This document shows, one piece after another, positions 1 to 5,086 of a DNA stretch of 5,741 bases; the stretch's first letter is position 1; the number at the start of each line of letters is the position of its first letter. The translations under genes were made by a program, and so were the position numbers. The notes below the pieces were generated by a model. The model was not told the origin of the DNA and searched no databases. It saw nothing but the letters and a program-made list of their open reading frames with translations. The stretch is from PSLL01 sp050259195 (GTDB taxonomy: Bacteria > Desulfobacterota_D > UBA1144 > Nemesobacterales > CSP1-2), in NCBI GenBank assembly GCA_050259195.1, contig JBLNAE010000354.1:1-5741 (forward strand). Direction: 5' to 3'.

Positions 1-119
1 CACAGTTGATGAGCTAATGTCTGCTCTGAAAGAAGCCTTGCTGAGGATCACCGAGGCTGATGTACGAGCCTGGTTTGCTCATTGCGGCTATGCCATAAAC
101 TCATTAGGAAACTGATCTA
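1..119 (+). mobile_element. IS630-type insertion sequence, right end (left part outside window)
   Basis: The segment holds the C-terminal end of an IS630-type transposase and stops where sequence of an unrelated FAD oxidase begins. IS630 elements insert at TA and duplicate it; a TA is present at 118-119, immediately before the oxidase reading frame, and is the natural candidate for the target duplication. The terminal inverted repeat would then overlap the last transposase codons (roughly 92-117). The left end is outside the window, so neither the inverted repeat pair nor the duplication can be confirmed. The boundary is uncertain by a few bases. Confidence 0.55.
2..115 (+). CDS. IS630-family transposase, C-terminal fragment (cut by window start)
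   Basis: An open frame enters from the left edge and ends at TGA 113-115, giving 37 visible residues that begin TVDELMSALKEALLRI and end AHCGYAINSLGN. The pattern (a helix 'DELMSALKEAL', then 'ITEADVRAWFAHCGY') matches the tail that follows the catalytic glutamate of the DDE domain in IS630/Tc1-mariner-type transposases. No catalytic residue is visible because the rest lies outside the window, so activity cannot be judged. The enzyme would cut and paste its own insertion sequence at TA dinucleotides. The family call rests on the tail motif alone and is moderately sure. Confidence 0.65.
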   Translation, partial: TVDELMSALKEALLRITEADVRAWFAHCGYAINSLGN

Positions 120-280
120 ATGCCTGGGCGCACGGTAGAGGCGGCATTCCCCTGTTGAACCAAAGCCCTTTCGTGGAGAAAAAACACGTTGTGAACGCGT
201 TTGGAGAGAGATGGCACAAACTCAGCGATTGGATCAGAACGGTTGATCCGGAAGGGAGAATGCTTAACCCTTTCTTTTAA
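119..280 (+). pseudogene. 3' remnant of an FAD-linked oxidase (cholesterol/aldonolactone oxidase type)
   Basis: After the transposase stop the same frame stays open to TAA 278-280, encoding about 54 residues without a start codon or ribosome binding site of its own. The peptide contains GGIPLLNQSPF, then FGERWHKLSDWIRTVDPEG and a final RMLNPFF. A Gly-Ile-Pro-Leu-Leu-Asn-Gln stretch, an 'FGxRW' helix and a terminal 'DPxGRxLNxFF' are typical of the extreme C-terminus of VAO-type FAD oxidases with a cholesterol-oxidase or D-arabinono-1,4-lactone-oxidase substrate domain. Those proteins are several hundred residues long, so about nine tenths is missing here. The simplest reading is that the IS630 element interrupted the gene; the 5' part may lie left of the insertion sequence. 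Confidence 0.65.
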
Positions 281-328
281 AGAACTACTATTATCCTAAT
301 AAAAATCAAGACAAAGGAGGTGTTTCTT

Positions 329-562
329 ATGGGTGAGCTTGTAAAAGACATCTTGGGAGAACTGATTGAGGGTTACGAAACACAAGTAGAGGGAAACATA
401 AGGATTGGGTTTATGGAAAACGAGATTGTTATTGACCCCCTCATCAGCGCTACGATCTTCAATAAGAAGACGAATAAAAACGAGTTTTTCATAACCCTAA
501 CCAACCAATCCAGAATCAAAATCGGCGGACTTCTAATACCAATTGCCATTCCAAAAAAATAA
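329..562 (+). CDS. small protein of unknown function, paralogue of the next gene's C-terminal domain
   Basis: A 77-residue soluble protein without signal peptide or membrane segment. I chose ATG 329 because AAAGGAGG at 313-320 is an excellent ribosome binding site eight bases before it; an in-frame GTG at 320 overlaps that site and is unlikely. I do not recognise the family. The visible pattern is a short amphipathic N-terminus (VKDILGELIEGY, 5-16), then IRIGFMENEIVID (24-36), beta-like alternation up to about residue 57, and RIKIGGLLIPI (62-72). IGFMENEIVID and IKIGGLL recur in the next gene (IGIVENGIKID and IKIEQLL, 3 residues further apart), so the two are paralogous. It starts 48 bp after the oxidase remnant and 63 bp before the next gene, with no terminator in between, so it is probably co-transcribed with both followers. 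Confidence 0.75.
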   Translation: MGELVKDILGELIEGYETQVEGNIRIGFMENEIVIDPLISATIFNKKTNKNEFFITLTNQSRIKIGGLLIPIAIPKK

Positions 563-625
563 TCCTAAAAAGATTGATTAGATGGGTGTGTACTTAGTAA
601 ATTTCTTTTAAAGGAGAGAATGAAA

Positions 626-1009
626 ATGTCAGACGAAGGATTTGTGGGCAGTATTGTAAAGGATTTGAGTTCTAATTTTGGACCGGCAGTGGGAAATCAA
701 ATAAGGGAGCTGATACAAAAAACCGTTTCCGAAAACCTGGGTCAGTTACAAGCAATCTTTGAGAAACTCATTAAAGACATAGCGTCCACATACGAGATAG
801 ACCTTAAAGCCGCGAACCCCCTACACATAGGGATTGTTGAAAATGGAATAAAGATTGATGCCGACTTTACATTGAGCATCAAGAGAAAGCAGGGCGCTCA
901 AGAGATTGTGGTCGCTTCCATGCAAATACCAATGCACCCGGAGACAATAAAGATAGAACAGTTGCTTGTAGAAATCTCGAAAACCAAATTAAATATACAA
1001 CACGGATAA
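626..1009 (+). CDS. small protein of unknown function, helical N-terminus plus duplicated C-terminal domain
   Basis: A 127-residue predicted cytoplasmic protein. AAGGAG at 611-616 lies nine bases before ATG 626 but only three before an in-frame ATG at 620, so 626 is preferred (two fewer residues). Residues 7-60 look strongly helical and amphipathic (for example GNQIRELIQKTVSENL and IFEKLIKDIA), which could mediate oligomerisation. Residues 64-127 form a second part with PLHIGIVENGIKID (65-78) and TIKIEQLLVEI (107-117), matching the gene before it at the same relative places. No transmembrane segment, metal-binding cluster or catalytic motif is evident. Eighteen bases separate its stop from the lipoprotein gene, which suggests one operon. 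The function is unknown; the duplicated domain is the only solid lead. Confidence 0.8.
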   Translation: MSDEGFVGSIVKDLSSNFGPAVGNQIRELIQKTVSENLGQLQAIFEKLIKDIASTYEIDLKAANPLHIGIVENGIKIDADFTLSIKRKQGAQEIVVASMQIPMHPETIKIEQLLVEISKTKLNIQHG

Positions 1010-1027
1010 TAGAGGAGGCCCAACAAA

Positions 1028-1363
1028 ATGGAGAGGTCTAAAAGGGCAATAATTTTGATGGTTATTTTTTCAACCCTATTGATACCCACTGGCTGCCGTA
1101 AGAACAAAGAAAACGCTAATCATGCGCAGGCTGATTTTGAAATCACCAAAGCCATAAGGGAAGAATTCTTTAAAGAAAACATATCAGTCGAAGTACACGT
1201 CGAAACCAGGGACTTGATGGTCAGTCTTACAGGCACCGCGGGATCAAGCGAAGAGAAAGAAAAGGCGGTCAAAATAGCCGAGAGCATCAAGGTAATGGTA
1301 GATGGAAAGGAATATGGAGTCAAAAACGTGGATGCGAGTAAGTTAAAGATAAAGGGGCAATAG
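1028..1363 (+). CDS. predicted lipoprotein with BON-like domain
   Basis: A 111-residue protein with AGGAGG at 1013-1018, nine bases before ATG 1028. The N-terminus has basic residues (ERSKR), a hydrophobic stretch IILMVIFSTLLI (8-19) and PTGC with Cys23 as the likely lipidated residue. The lipobox is off consensus (Pro at -3 instead of Leu), so lipidation is likely but not certain. Residues about 36-108 resemble a BON domain: a helix ITKAIREEFF, a strand ISVEVHVETRDLMVSLTGTAGS, a helix EEKEKAVKIAESI, and a final GVKNVDASKLKI. BON domains (OsmY and secretin-associated proteins) are thought to bind phospholipid or envelope partners. The protein would sit in the periplasm attached to a membrane. 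It follows the two paralogous small genes and may act with them. Its stop is 17 bp from the convergent helicase stop, with no visible terminator. Confidence 0.75.
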   Translation: MERSKRAIILMVIFSTLLIPTGCRKNKENANHAQADFEITKAIREEFFKENISVEVHVETRDLMVSLTGTAGSSEEKEKAVKIAESIKVMVDGKEYGVKNVDASKLKIKGQ

Positions 1364-1380
1364 ATTAATTTTGAATAACG

Positions 1381-3549
1381 CTAGACCTTTTTAAGCCCAA
1401 GAAAACTTGCCATAATCCTCTTCTCGCCGTGATTGGGAAAAGAGACGACGATCTTTGCCTCGTCGCCAAATCCTTCCACTCTCTTTATCACGCCCTGCCC
1501 AAAATGAGGATGCGTCACTTTTTCTCCGGTTATATATTCATGCCCATTTCCATTCTTATGGACTCTATTGCCGTTGCCATAATGACGAGATTGACCAGCA
1601 TCAAAACTCTTGAGAGTCCGCTCTCCGGAATCAAATTGATAATTTCCCCAATGAAGGAGATTTTTTGGAATCTCGGTTATGAATCTCGAGGGGATTGACC
1701 TCTGCTCCACTCCAAAGAGTCTCCTTTTAGATGTGCTTGTAATGTAAATTTTCTCTTTTGTCCTTGTGATTCCCACATAGCAGAGCCTTCTTTCTTCTTC
1801 TATTAGTTTTCCATTTCCAAGGGATTTAATGTGAGGGAAGAGGTTTTCCTCCATTCCCACAATGAAAACTATGGGGAACTCAAGCCCCTTAGCGCAATGA
1901 AGTGTCATAAGGGTAACCTGATCCACCTTTTCATTGAACCTATCCACATCGCTTGAGAGCGTAAGCCAGTCAAGAAAGTCATGGATACCCGCATCATCTT
2001 CCTCTTTCTCAAGCTCTGCTGCAAGGTTTAACATCTCTCCTATGTTCTCGCGCCTTTCTTCCTCATTCTCAAGCATGTCAAAGTAATTCGTTTTCTCAAG
2101 AATCTTCTCAAGAAGTTTTCCAATTGATATTTTTTTCGAGAGCTTTATAAGCTCTGTAAGAAGGCTATGGAATTTCTCCACGCTCCCAGACGCCTTCTTG
2201 GGAAGAACATCACCCTTTAGAGCAATCTCTATGGCGTCAAAGAGGGAAATATCTCGCTCTTGAGATATTTTCTCAAGCGCATCCATCGTGCTCTTTCCGA
2301 TGCCCCTTGGCGGCACGTTAATTATGCGCCTTAGGCTCATCTCATCAAGCGGGTTCGCTATGACTCTTAGATAAGCCATAATGTCTTTTATCTCAGCCCG
2401 TTCGTAAAAACCTACTCCTCCTACGATTGTGTAAGGGATTCCTCTATGCACAAGCTCTTCTTCTATTAAGCGCGACTGATTGTTTGTCCTGTAGAACACA
2501 GCAAAATCCGTGTATGATTTTCCAAAATTGTTCCTTTCATGTTCTATCTGAGAGGCGACATATTTGGCTTCGTCTCTCTCATCGCGGGCCTCGTAGTACG
2601 TCACAAGATCGCCCTCTGGATTTTCCGTCCAAAGCCTCTTGTCGCGCCTGTATCTGTTTCTGAGGATTATTGCGTTTGCGGCTCTGAGAATATTCTTGGT
2701 TGATCTATAGTTCTGCTCAAGCTTCACGACCTTGGCTTCGGGAAAGTCATTCTCAAAATTAAGAATGTTCGTTATGTCTGCCCCGCGCCATCCGTATATG
2801 GATTGATTGTCGTCGCCCACAACGAATATGTTTCTATGTTTTCCGGAAAGTGATTTTACGATTTTATACTGAAGATAGTTCGTATCCTGATACTCGTCTA
2901 CAAGGATGTGTTGAAACTGGCTTTGATATTTCTCAAGCACATCAGGTCTTCTCTCAAAAAGCGCGACTGTGAAATGGAGAAGGTCTCCAAAGTCAAGTGC
3001 GTTTAGCCGCCTCAGTTCCTTTTCATATATGTGATAAACCCTCGAAATTTTCTCATCATATATGTTCGCTCCAAAATCTCCTGGATCAAGCCCCCTATTT
3101 TTAGCAGAATCTATCTGAGAGCGCACGGATCTCGGATCGAATATGCGCTCGCTAAACCCTACATCATTCATGCACTGCCTTATGAGTTTTATCTGATCAA
3201 CCTCGTCGTAGATTATGAAATCCCTTCTAAAACCCTCGAGCTTGTCTATCTCCTTCTTCAGAATTCTTAAACACACCGAGTGGAACGTCCCTATCCACAG
3301 CTCATGCGCGTCACGGGCGACGAGGCGGTGCACCCTTTCTTTCATCTCATTCGCTGCCTTGTTTGTAAACGTCACGGCCAGAATATTAGAGGGTGAGATT
3401 CCTTTTTCTTTAATCAGATAAGCGATTCTATATGTTATTATCCTCGTTTTTCCTGAACCCGCGCCTGCAAGGGCAAGGAGTGGCCCTCCCGGCTGCGAAA
3501 CGGCTTCCACTTGAGATGGGTTAAGATCATCTAGGATATTGAAGTCCAT
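1381..3549 (-). CDS. uvrD: UvrD/PcrA-type ATP-dependent 3'-5' DNA helicase
   Basis: Complete, 722 residues, the normal length for the UvrD/PcrA/Rep group of superfamily 1A helicases. These unwind DNA 3'-5' in nucleotide excision repair, mismatch repair and replication-fork or RecA-filament clearance. All motifs are intact: Q motif NPSQVEAV (10-17, Gln13), Walker A AGAGSGKT (28-35), Ia VTFTNKAANEMKER (59-72), II VDEYQDTN (217-224), III GDDNQSIYGWRGA (245-257), IV LEQNYRST (277-284), V TLHCAKGLEFP (549-559) and VI RRLCYVGITR (587-596). A Gly/Asn-rich linker (648-674) leads to a C-terminal Tudor-like domain (675-722, GEKVTHPHFGQGVI), the part that contacts RNA polymerase in PcrA/UvrD; this separates it from Rep. 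GGAGGA (3559-3564, - strand) precedes the ATG by nine bases. Whether the true name is uvrD or pcrA depends on phylogeny. It is convergent with the lipoprotein gene. Confidence 0.96.
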   Translation of the reverse strand: MDFNILDDLNPSQVEAVSQPGGPLLALAGAGSGKTRIITYRIAYLIKEKGISPSNILAVTFTNKAANEMKERVHRLVARDAHELWIGTFHSVCLRILKKEIDKLEGFRRDFIIYDEVDQIKLIRQCMNDVGFSERIFDPRSVRSQIDSAKNRGLDPGDFGANIYDEKISRVYHIYEKELRRLNALDFGDLLHFTVALFERRPDVLEKYQSQFQHILVDEYQDTNYLQYKIVKSLSGKHRNIFVVGDDNQSIYGWRGADITNILNFENDFPEAKVVKLEQNYRSTKNILRAANAIILRNRYRRDKRLWTENPEGDLVTYYEARDERDEAKYVASQIEHERNNFGKSYTDFAVFYRTNNQSRLIEEELVHRGIPYTIVGGVGFYERAEIKDIMAYLRVIANPLDEMSLRRIINVPPRGIGKSTMDALEKISQERDISLFDAIEIALKGDVLPKKASGSVEKFHSLLTELIKLSKKISIGKLLEKILEKTNYFDMLENEEERRENIGEMLNLAAELEKEEDDAGIHDFLDWLTLSSDVDRFNEKVDQVTLMTLHCAKGLEFPIVFIVGMEENLFPHIKSLGNGKLIEEERRLCYVGITRTKEKIYITSTSKRRLFGVEQRSIPSRFITEIPKNLLHWGNYQFDSGERTLKSFDAGQSRHYGNGNRVHKNGNGHEYITGEKVTHPHFGQGVIKRVEGFGDEAKIVVSFPNHGEKRIMASFLGLKKV

Positions 3550-3564
3550 ATTAATTAATCCTCC

Positions 3565-3748
3565 ATGCCTGCCCTATGGTAGCAGACAAAAGGATAAGAA
3601 CTTACCTAGAAAGGTATAGAAGAGAGGCAGTATAGCCTTTTATTCCCTCCATTCCTCCCCTTGCCTACACCATAAAACTTCTAATAATTAAAGATTAATT
3701 ACTTTTACAGACTTAGTAAAAAAGTATTTGAGGAAATTCCTAGAATCG
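3565..3748 (-). other. long 5' leader of the helicase gene
   Basis: About 180 bases separate the proposed promoter from the helicase ribosome binding site. I see no gene here. On the - strand there is a purine-rich run (3642-3664, read as GGGGAGGAATGGAGGG and following bases) and a TATACT hexamer (3629-3634) without a matching -35, so a second, weaker start is possible. An 11-bp palindrome AGGAAATTCCT lies at 3731-3741, just at the expected transcription start, and could be an operator. No LexA-type box and no recognisable riboswitch were found. Confidence 0.4.
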
Positions 3749-3776
3749 AATATAGCCTATATTTTATATATGTCAA
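3749..3776 (-). promoter_or_regulatory. sigma-70-type promoter for the helicase gene
   Basis: On the - strand, TTGACA (3776-3771, six of six consensus bases) is followed after 16 bp by TATATT (3754-3749, five of six). Transcription would start near 3742 and read left into the helicase gene, leaving a leader of roughly 190 bases. The -10 element lies inside a 15-bp palindrome (AATATAG-C-CTATATT, 3749-3763), which might bind a regulator. The promoter begins only 11 bp from the tRNA-like fragment at 3788, so integration of the element to the right would leave it intact. Confidence 0.6.
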
Positions 3777-3787
3777 GAGCCAAACCA

Positions 3788-3809
3788 CTGTGGCGGGGAG
3801 ATTTGAACC
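3788..3809 (-). other. 3'-terminal tRNA fragment, candidate attachment site (att) of the integrated element
   Basis: Read on the - strand this is GGTTCAAATCTCCC followed by CGCCACAG. It fits tRNA positions 52-73: two 5' T-stem bases, T-loop TTCAAAT, 3' T-stem CTCCC, 3' acceptor strand CGCCACA and discriminator G73. A72 implies U1, and U1-A72 with G73 is typical of bacterial tRNA-Gln. CCA is not encoded. The 5' portion of a tRNA is absent: bases beyond 3809 give no T-stem partner, anticodon arm or complementary 5' acceptor strand. A lone tRNA 3' end is the usual scar left on one side of an element that integrated into a tRNA gene; the intact tRNA gene should then lie at the element's far end. 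The match is short, so this remains an inference. Confidence 0.5.
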
Positions 3810-3823
3810 AATTTTAAAGCTAA

Positions 3824-3840
3824 TTTGCCTACGTTTGCCT
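3824..3840 (+). repeat. direct repeat TTTGCCT, two copies, 10-bp period
   Basis: TTTGCCT occurs at 3824-3830 and again at 3834-3840, so the copies sit on the same face of the helix. They lie 15-31 bp inside the tRNA-like fragment, where integrase or accessory proteins often bind. Two seven-base copies could also be chance. Confidence 0.4.
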
Positions 3841-3854
3841 TGCTGTACCAGAGT

Positions 3855-3883
3855 GAGTATTTATAATACTCTTTTGGGAGTAT
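3855..3883 (+). repeat. alternating inverted repeats GAGTAT / ATACTC / GAGTAT
   Basis: GAGTAT (3855-3860), TTATA loop, ATACTC (3866-3871), a six-base spacer beginning TTTT (3872-3877), then GAGTAT again (3878-3883). The middle arm can pair with either neighbour, giving two mutually exclusive hairpins. The first hairpin plus TTTT resembles a weak intrinsic terminator on the + strand, but its stem is short and AT-rich and no + strand gene precedes it. A protein-binding site is equally possible. Confidence 0.45.
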
Positions 3884-3901
3884 GGCAGCGTAAAACTCTG
3901 A

Positions 3902-3978
3902 TAAATAGAAGCTAAGCAAATGCCCGATATTACAGGGGTTTTCTCACTTCTTAGGGAAAATCCCTGTAATTCTATTTA
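3902..3978. repeat. long imperfect hairpin (17-bp inner and 8-bp outer stem)
   Basis: The arm 3929-3945 (ATTACAGGGGTTTTCTC) pairs with 3954-3970 (GGGAAAATCCCTGTAAT) over 17 positions, two of them G-T, around an 8-base loop (3946-3953). An outer stem joins TAAATAGA (3902-3909) with TCTATTTA (3971-3978), leaving 19 unpaired bases on one side only. There is no T-run, so it is not a usual terminator. Single-stranded recognition, a replication or transfer origin, or a folded RNA are possible roles; none is shown. Confidence 0.7.
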
Positions 3979-3998
3979 ATGGACTATTACGCAATTCT

Positions 3999-4029
3999 AC
4001 CACCAAACTACCACCAATTTCACCACCAA
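3999..4029. repeat. three direct repeats ACCACCAA, one per helical turn
   Basis: ACCACCAA is present at 3999-4006, 4010-4017 and 4022-4029, that is at 11- and 12-bp intervals. The copies are exact over eight bases and stand out in an otherwise AT-rich region. Such helically phased short repeats near an attachment site are typical of integrase arm-type or excisionase binding sites; iterons of a replication initiator are the alternative. Confidence 0.7.
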
Positions 4030-4040
4030 TGGATTTACAC

Positions 4041-4052
4041 TTCGTCGACGAA
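4041..4052. promoter_or_regulatory. 12-bp perfect palindrome TTCGTCGACGAA, possible operator
   Basis: A perfect dyad, more GC-rich than its surroundings, 11 bp after the last ACCACCAA repeat. Its form suits a dimeric repressor. No promoter elements with good match overlap it, so its target promoter is unknown. Confidence 0.35.
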
Positions 4053-4098
4053 ACTCTCTCTATATGCTGATCTGACACCTATCCACTCTAATAACCTT

Positions 4099-4143
4099 AG
4101 CTACCGCTGTTATTTTTTCCTTAATTACGTTTGACAGCGGGCT
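4099..4143 (+). repeat. hairpin upstream of the terminator-like structure
   Basis: CCGCTGT (4104-4110) pairs with ACAGCGG (4134-4140), extended by AGC (4099-4101) with GCT (4141-4143) after a two-base bulge. The loop of 23 bases is T-rich. The right arm contains TTGACA (4131-4136), a perfect -35 hexamer, but the best -10 at 17 bp (TACTCG) is poor, so I do not call a promoter. Confidence 0.5.
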
Positions 4144-4166
4144 GGATATATGCTACTCGTATCTAT

Positions 4167-4215
4167 ATCTCAGTTGGGACAAAACTGTTTTCATGTCCCA
4201 TCTGAGATTTTTTTT
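4167..4215 (+). terminator. intrinsic terminator or attenuator in the leader of the element's operon
   Basis: ATCTCAG (4167-4173) and TGGGACA (4175-4181) pair with TGTCCCA (4194-4200) and CTGAGAT (4202-4208): two 7-bp stems separated by one T-T mismatch, with a 12-base loop. The stem runs directly into eight T residues (4208-4215). This is the classic Rho-independent form on the + strand. No + strand gene ends upstream, and the next start codon is 18 bases downstream, so it either insulates the operon from outside transcription or acts as a regulated attenuator. Confidence 0.8.
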
Positions 4216-4232
4216 GTATACAGGAGCTAAAA

Positions 4233-4433
4233 ATGCAACAAACTCAGAAACTATTAAGGCTAGAAAAAATTGCGGAGCGTTACGACTTTTCTCTTGCTAC
4301 GCTAAGACGCTGGGCGAGCGAGCGCCGATTCCCGATTCAGAAAATCTCGAACAAAATTTGGGTTGATGTGGAGCAATTCGAGCTTTGGATTAACCAACAC
4401 ACAATTCAACCATACAACGGAGGCAATAAATGA
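4233..4433 (+). CDS. excisionase-like helix-turn-helix protein (AlpA/MerR-type HTH)
   Basis: A 66-residue protein; AGGAG (4222-4226) lies six bases before ATG 4233. Residues 7-54 match the short winged HTH of excisionase/AlpA-type proteins: LLRLEKIAERYDFSLATLRRW (7-27) as helix-turn-helix with Arg25, Arg26 and Trp27 in the recognition helix, RRFPIQKISNKIWVD (31-45) as the wing, and VEQFELWI (46-53) as the closing helix. Such proteins bend DNA at attachment sites to direct excision, or activate element genes. As first gene beside the repeat-rich region it may bind the ACCACCAA repeats; this is inference. Its stop overlaps the next start (ATGA, 4430-4433). A transcriptional regulator without a role in excision is the main alternative. 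Confidence 0.8.
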   Translation: MQQTQKLLRLEKIAERYDFSLATLRRWASERRFPIQKISNKIWVDVEQFELWINQHTIQPYNGGNK

Positions 4434-5086
4434 CAGAAATCGAATATGCTAAATATGCTAATTATGGGTGGATTAAAGATGACCTTGAGAAATCTGGACT
4501 GACAGTGGATGTTTTTCCAGTGGAACCGCTCCGAAGTGAAACGGAGTTGCAGGAGCGTCTCGGATTCACGGTAATCCAAGATGAACTTGGAAACTGGATA
4601 AAGATAATTGGTATTGGTGGTTACTGGATTCCCTATCCTAACGTTCCGGGTTACTACCGATTGAAGCTTAGATATGCAATACAAACGGAAAATGGGACAG
4701 CCAAGTATCTTTCACCACTAAAGAAAAAAGGCTTTGGCAACAGACCCTACATTCCCTCGGAAGTGGAAAAGCTACTCAGAAACTATAGTCCTGATAAGCC
4801 TATCTTTATTACCGAGGGCGAAAAGAAAGCTGCGAAAGCTACACTTGAGGGAATCCCTACAATTGGCTTAAGCGGGGTGTCCTGTTACAAAGACCAGAAA
4901 AATGATTTTCTCCCTGAACTTGAGGAGCTTGTTTGGAAAGACAGAACTGTTTATATCATTTTTGACTCTGATATAACTGATAAATTCCTGGTGGGTCTTG
5001 CTGAGATTAGAATAGCGGTGGAACTCATTAATCGGGGAGCTAAGGTCTATTCTGTGAGATTACCAAATTTGGAGGTGGAGCAATGA
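4430..5086 (+). CDS. DUF3854 / TOPRIM-like primase-type protein
   Basis: A 218-residue protein with GGAGG (4419-4423) six bases before ATG. The first part (about 12-110) has WIKDDLEKSGL, then GGYWIPYPNVPGYYRLKLRY and KYLSPLKKKGFGNRPYIP. A TOPRIM-like core follows: FITEGEKKAAKA (126-137, with Glu129), the GIPTIGLSGVSCYKD segment (141-155) and VYIIFDSDITDK (174-185, with Asp179 and Asp181). One glutamate and a DxD pair are the metal-binding residues of TOPRIM domains in DnaG-type primases and topoisomerases. DUF3854 proteins are encoded in plasmids, phages and integrated elements, usually next to a helicase, as here. The expected role is primer synthesis for element replication, but a zinc-binding domain is not visible, so it may depend on the next protein. 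The stop overlaps the next start (ATGA, 5083-5086). Confidence 0.8.
   Translation: MTEIEYAKYANYGWIKDDLEKSGLTVDVFPVEPLRSETELQERLGFTVIQDELGNWIKIIGIGGYWIPYPNVPGYYRLKLRYAIQTENGTAKYLSPLKKKGFGNRPYIPSEVEKLLRNYSPDKPIFITEGEKKAAKATLEGIPTIGLSGVSCYKDQKNDFLPELEELVWKDRTVYIIFDSDITDKFLVGLAEIRIAVELINRGAKVYSVRLPNLEVEQ

Noticed and set aside
271..613. A repeated 12-mer TTTCTTTTAAAG at 271-282 and 602-613 upstream of the two paralogous genes
   Set aside because: Low complexity and AT-rich, in one case overlapping the oxidase stop codon. It could be a trace of duplication but is not distinctive enough to call a repeat.
898..1323. Open frames on the - strand opposite the small-gene operon (898-1107 and 1120-1323)
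   Set aside because: They overlap well-supported + strand genes with good ribosome binding sites and have no recognisable protein features.
1364..1380. A bidirectional terminator between the convergent lipoprotein and helicase genes
   Set aside because: Only 17 bases separate the stop codons and no stable inverted repeat is visible there.
3788..3865. A complete tRNA gene on the - strand ending at 3788
   Set aside because: Only the T-loop and 3' acceptor side fit. The bases that should form the 5' acceptor strand, D arm and anticodon arm show no matching pairings.
3774..3947. A short - strand open frame of about 57 codons ending at TGA near 3774-3776 (reading IGHLLSFYLSEF and on)
   Set aside because: It has no convincing start codon or ribosome binding site, runs across the presumed junction and through hairpin arms, and is within chance length for this base composition.
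4131..4159. Sigma-70 promoter using TTGACA at 4131-4136
   Set aside because: The hexamer at 17-bp spacing is TACTCG, and TATATG lies only 11 bp away. The TTGACA also belongs to a hairpin arm, so it may be coincidental.
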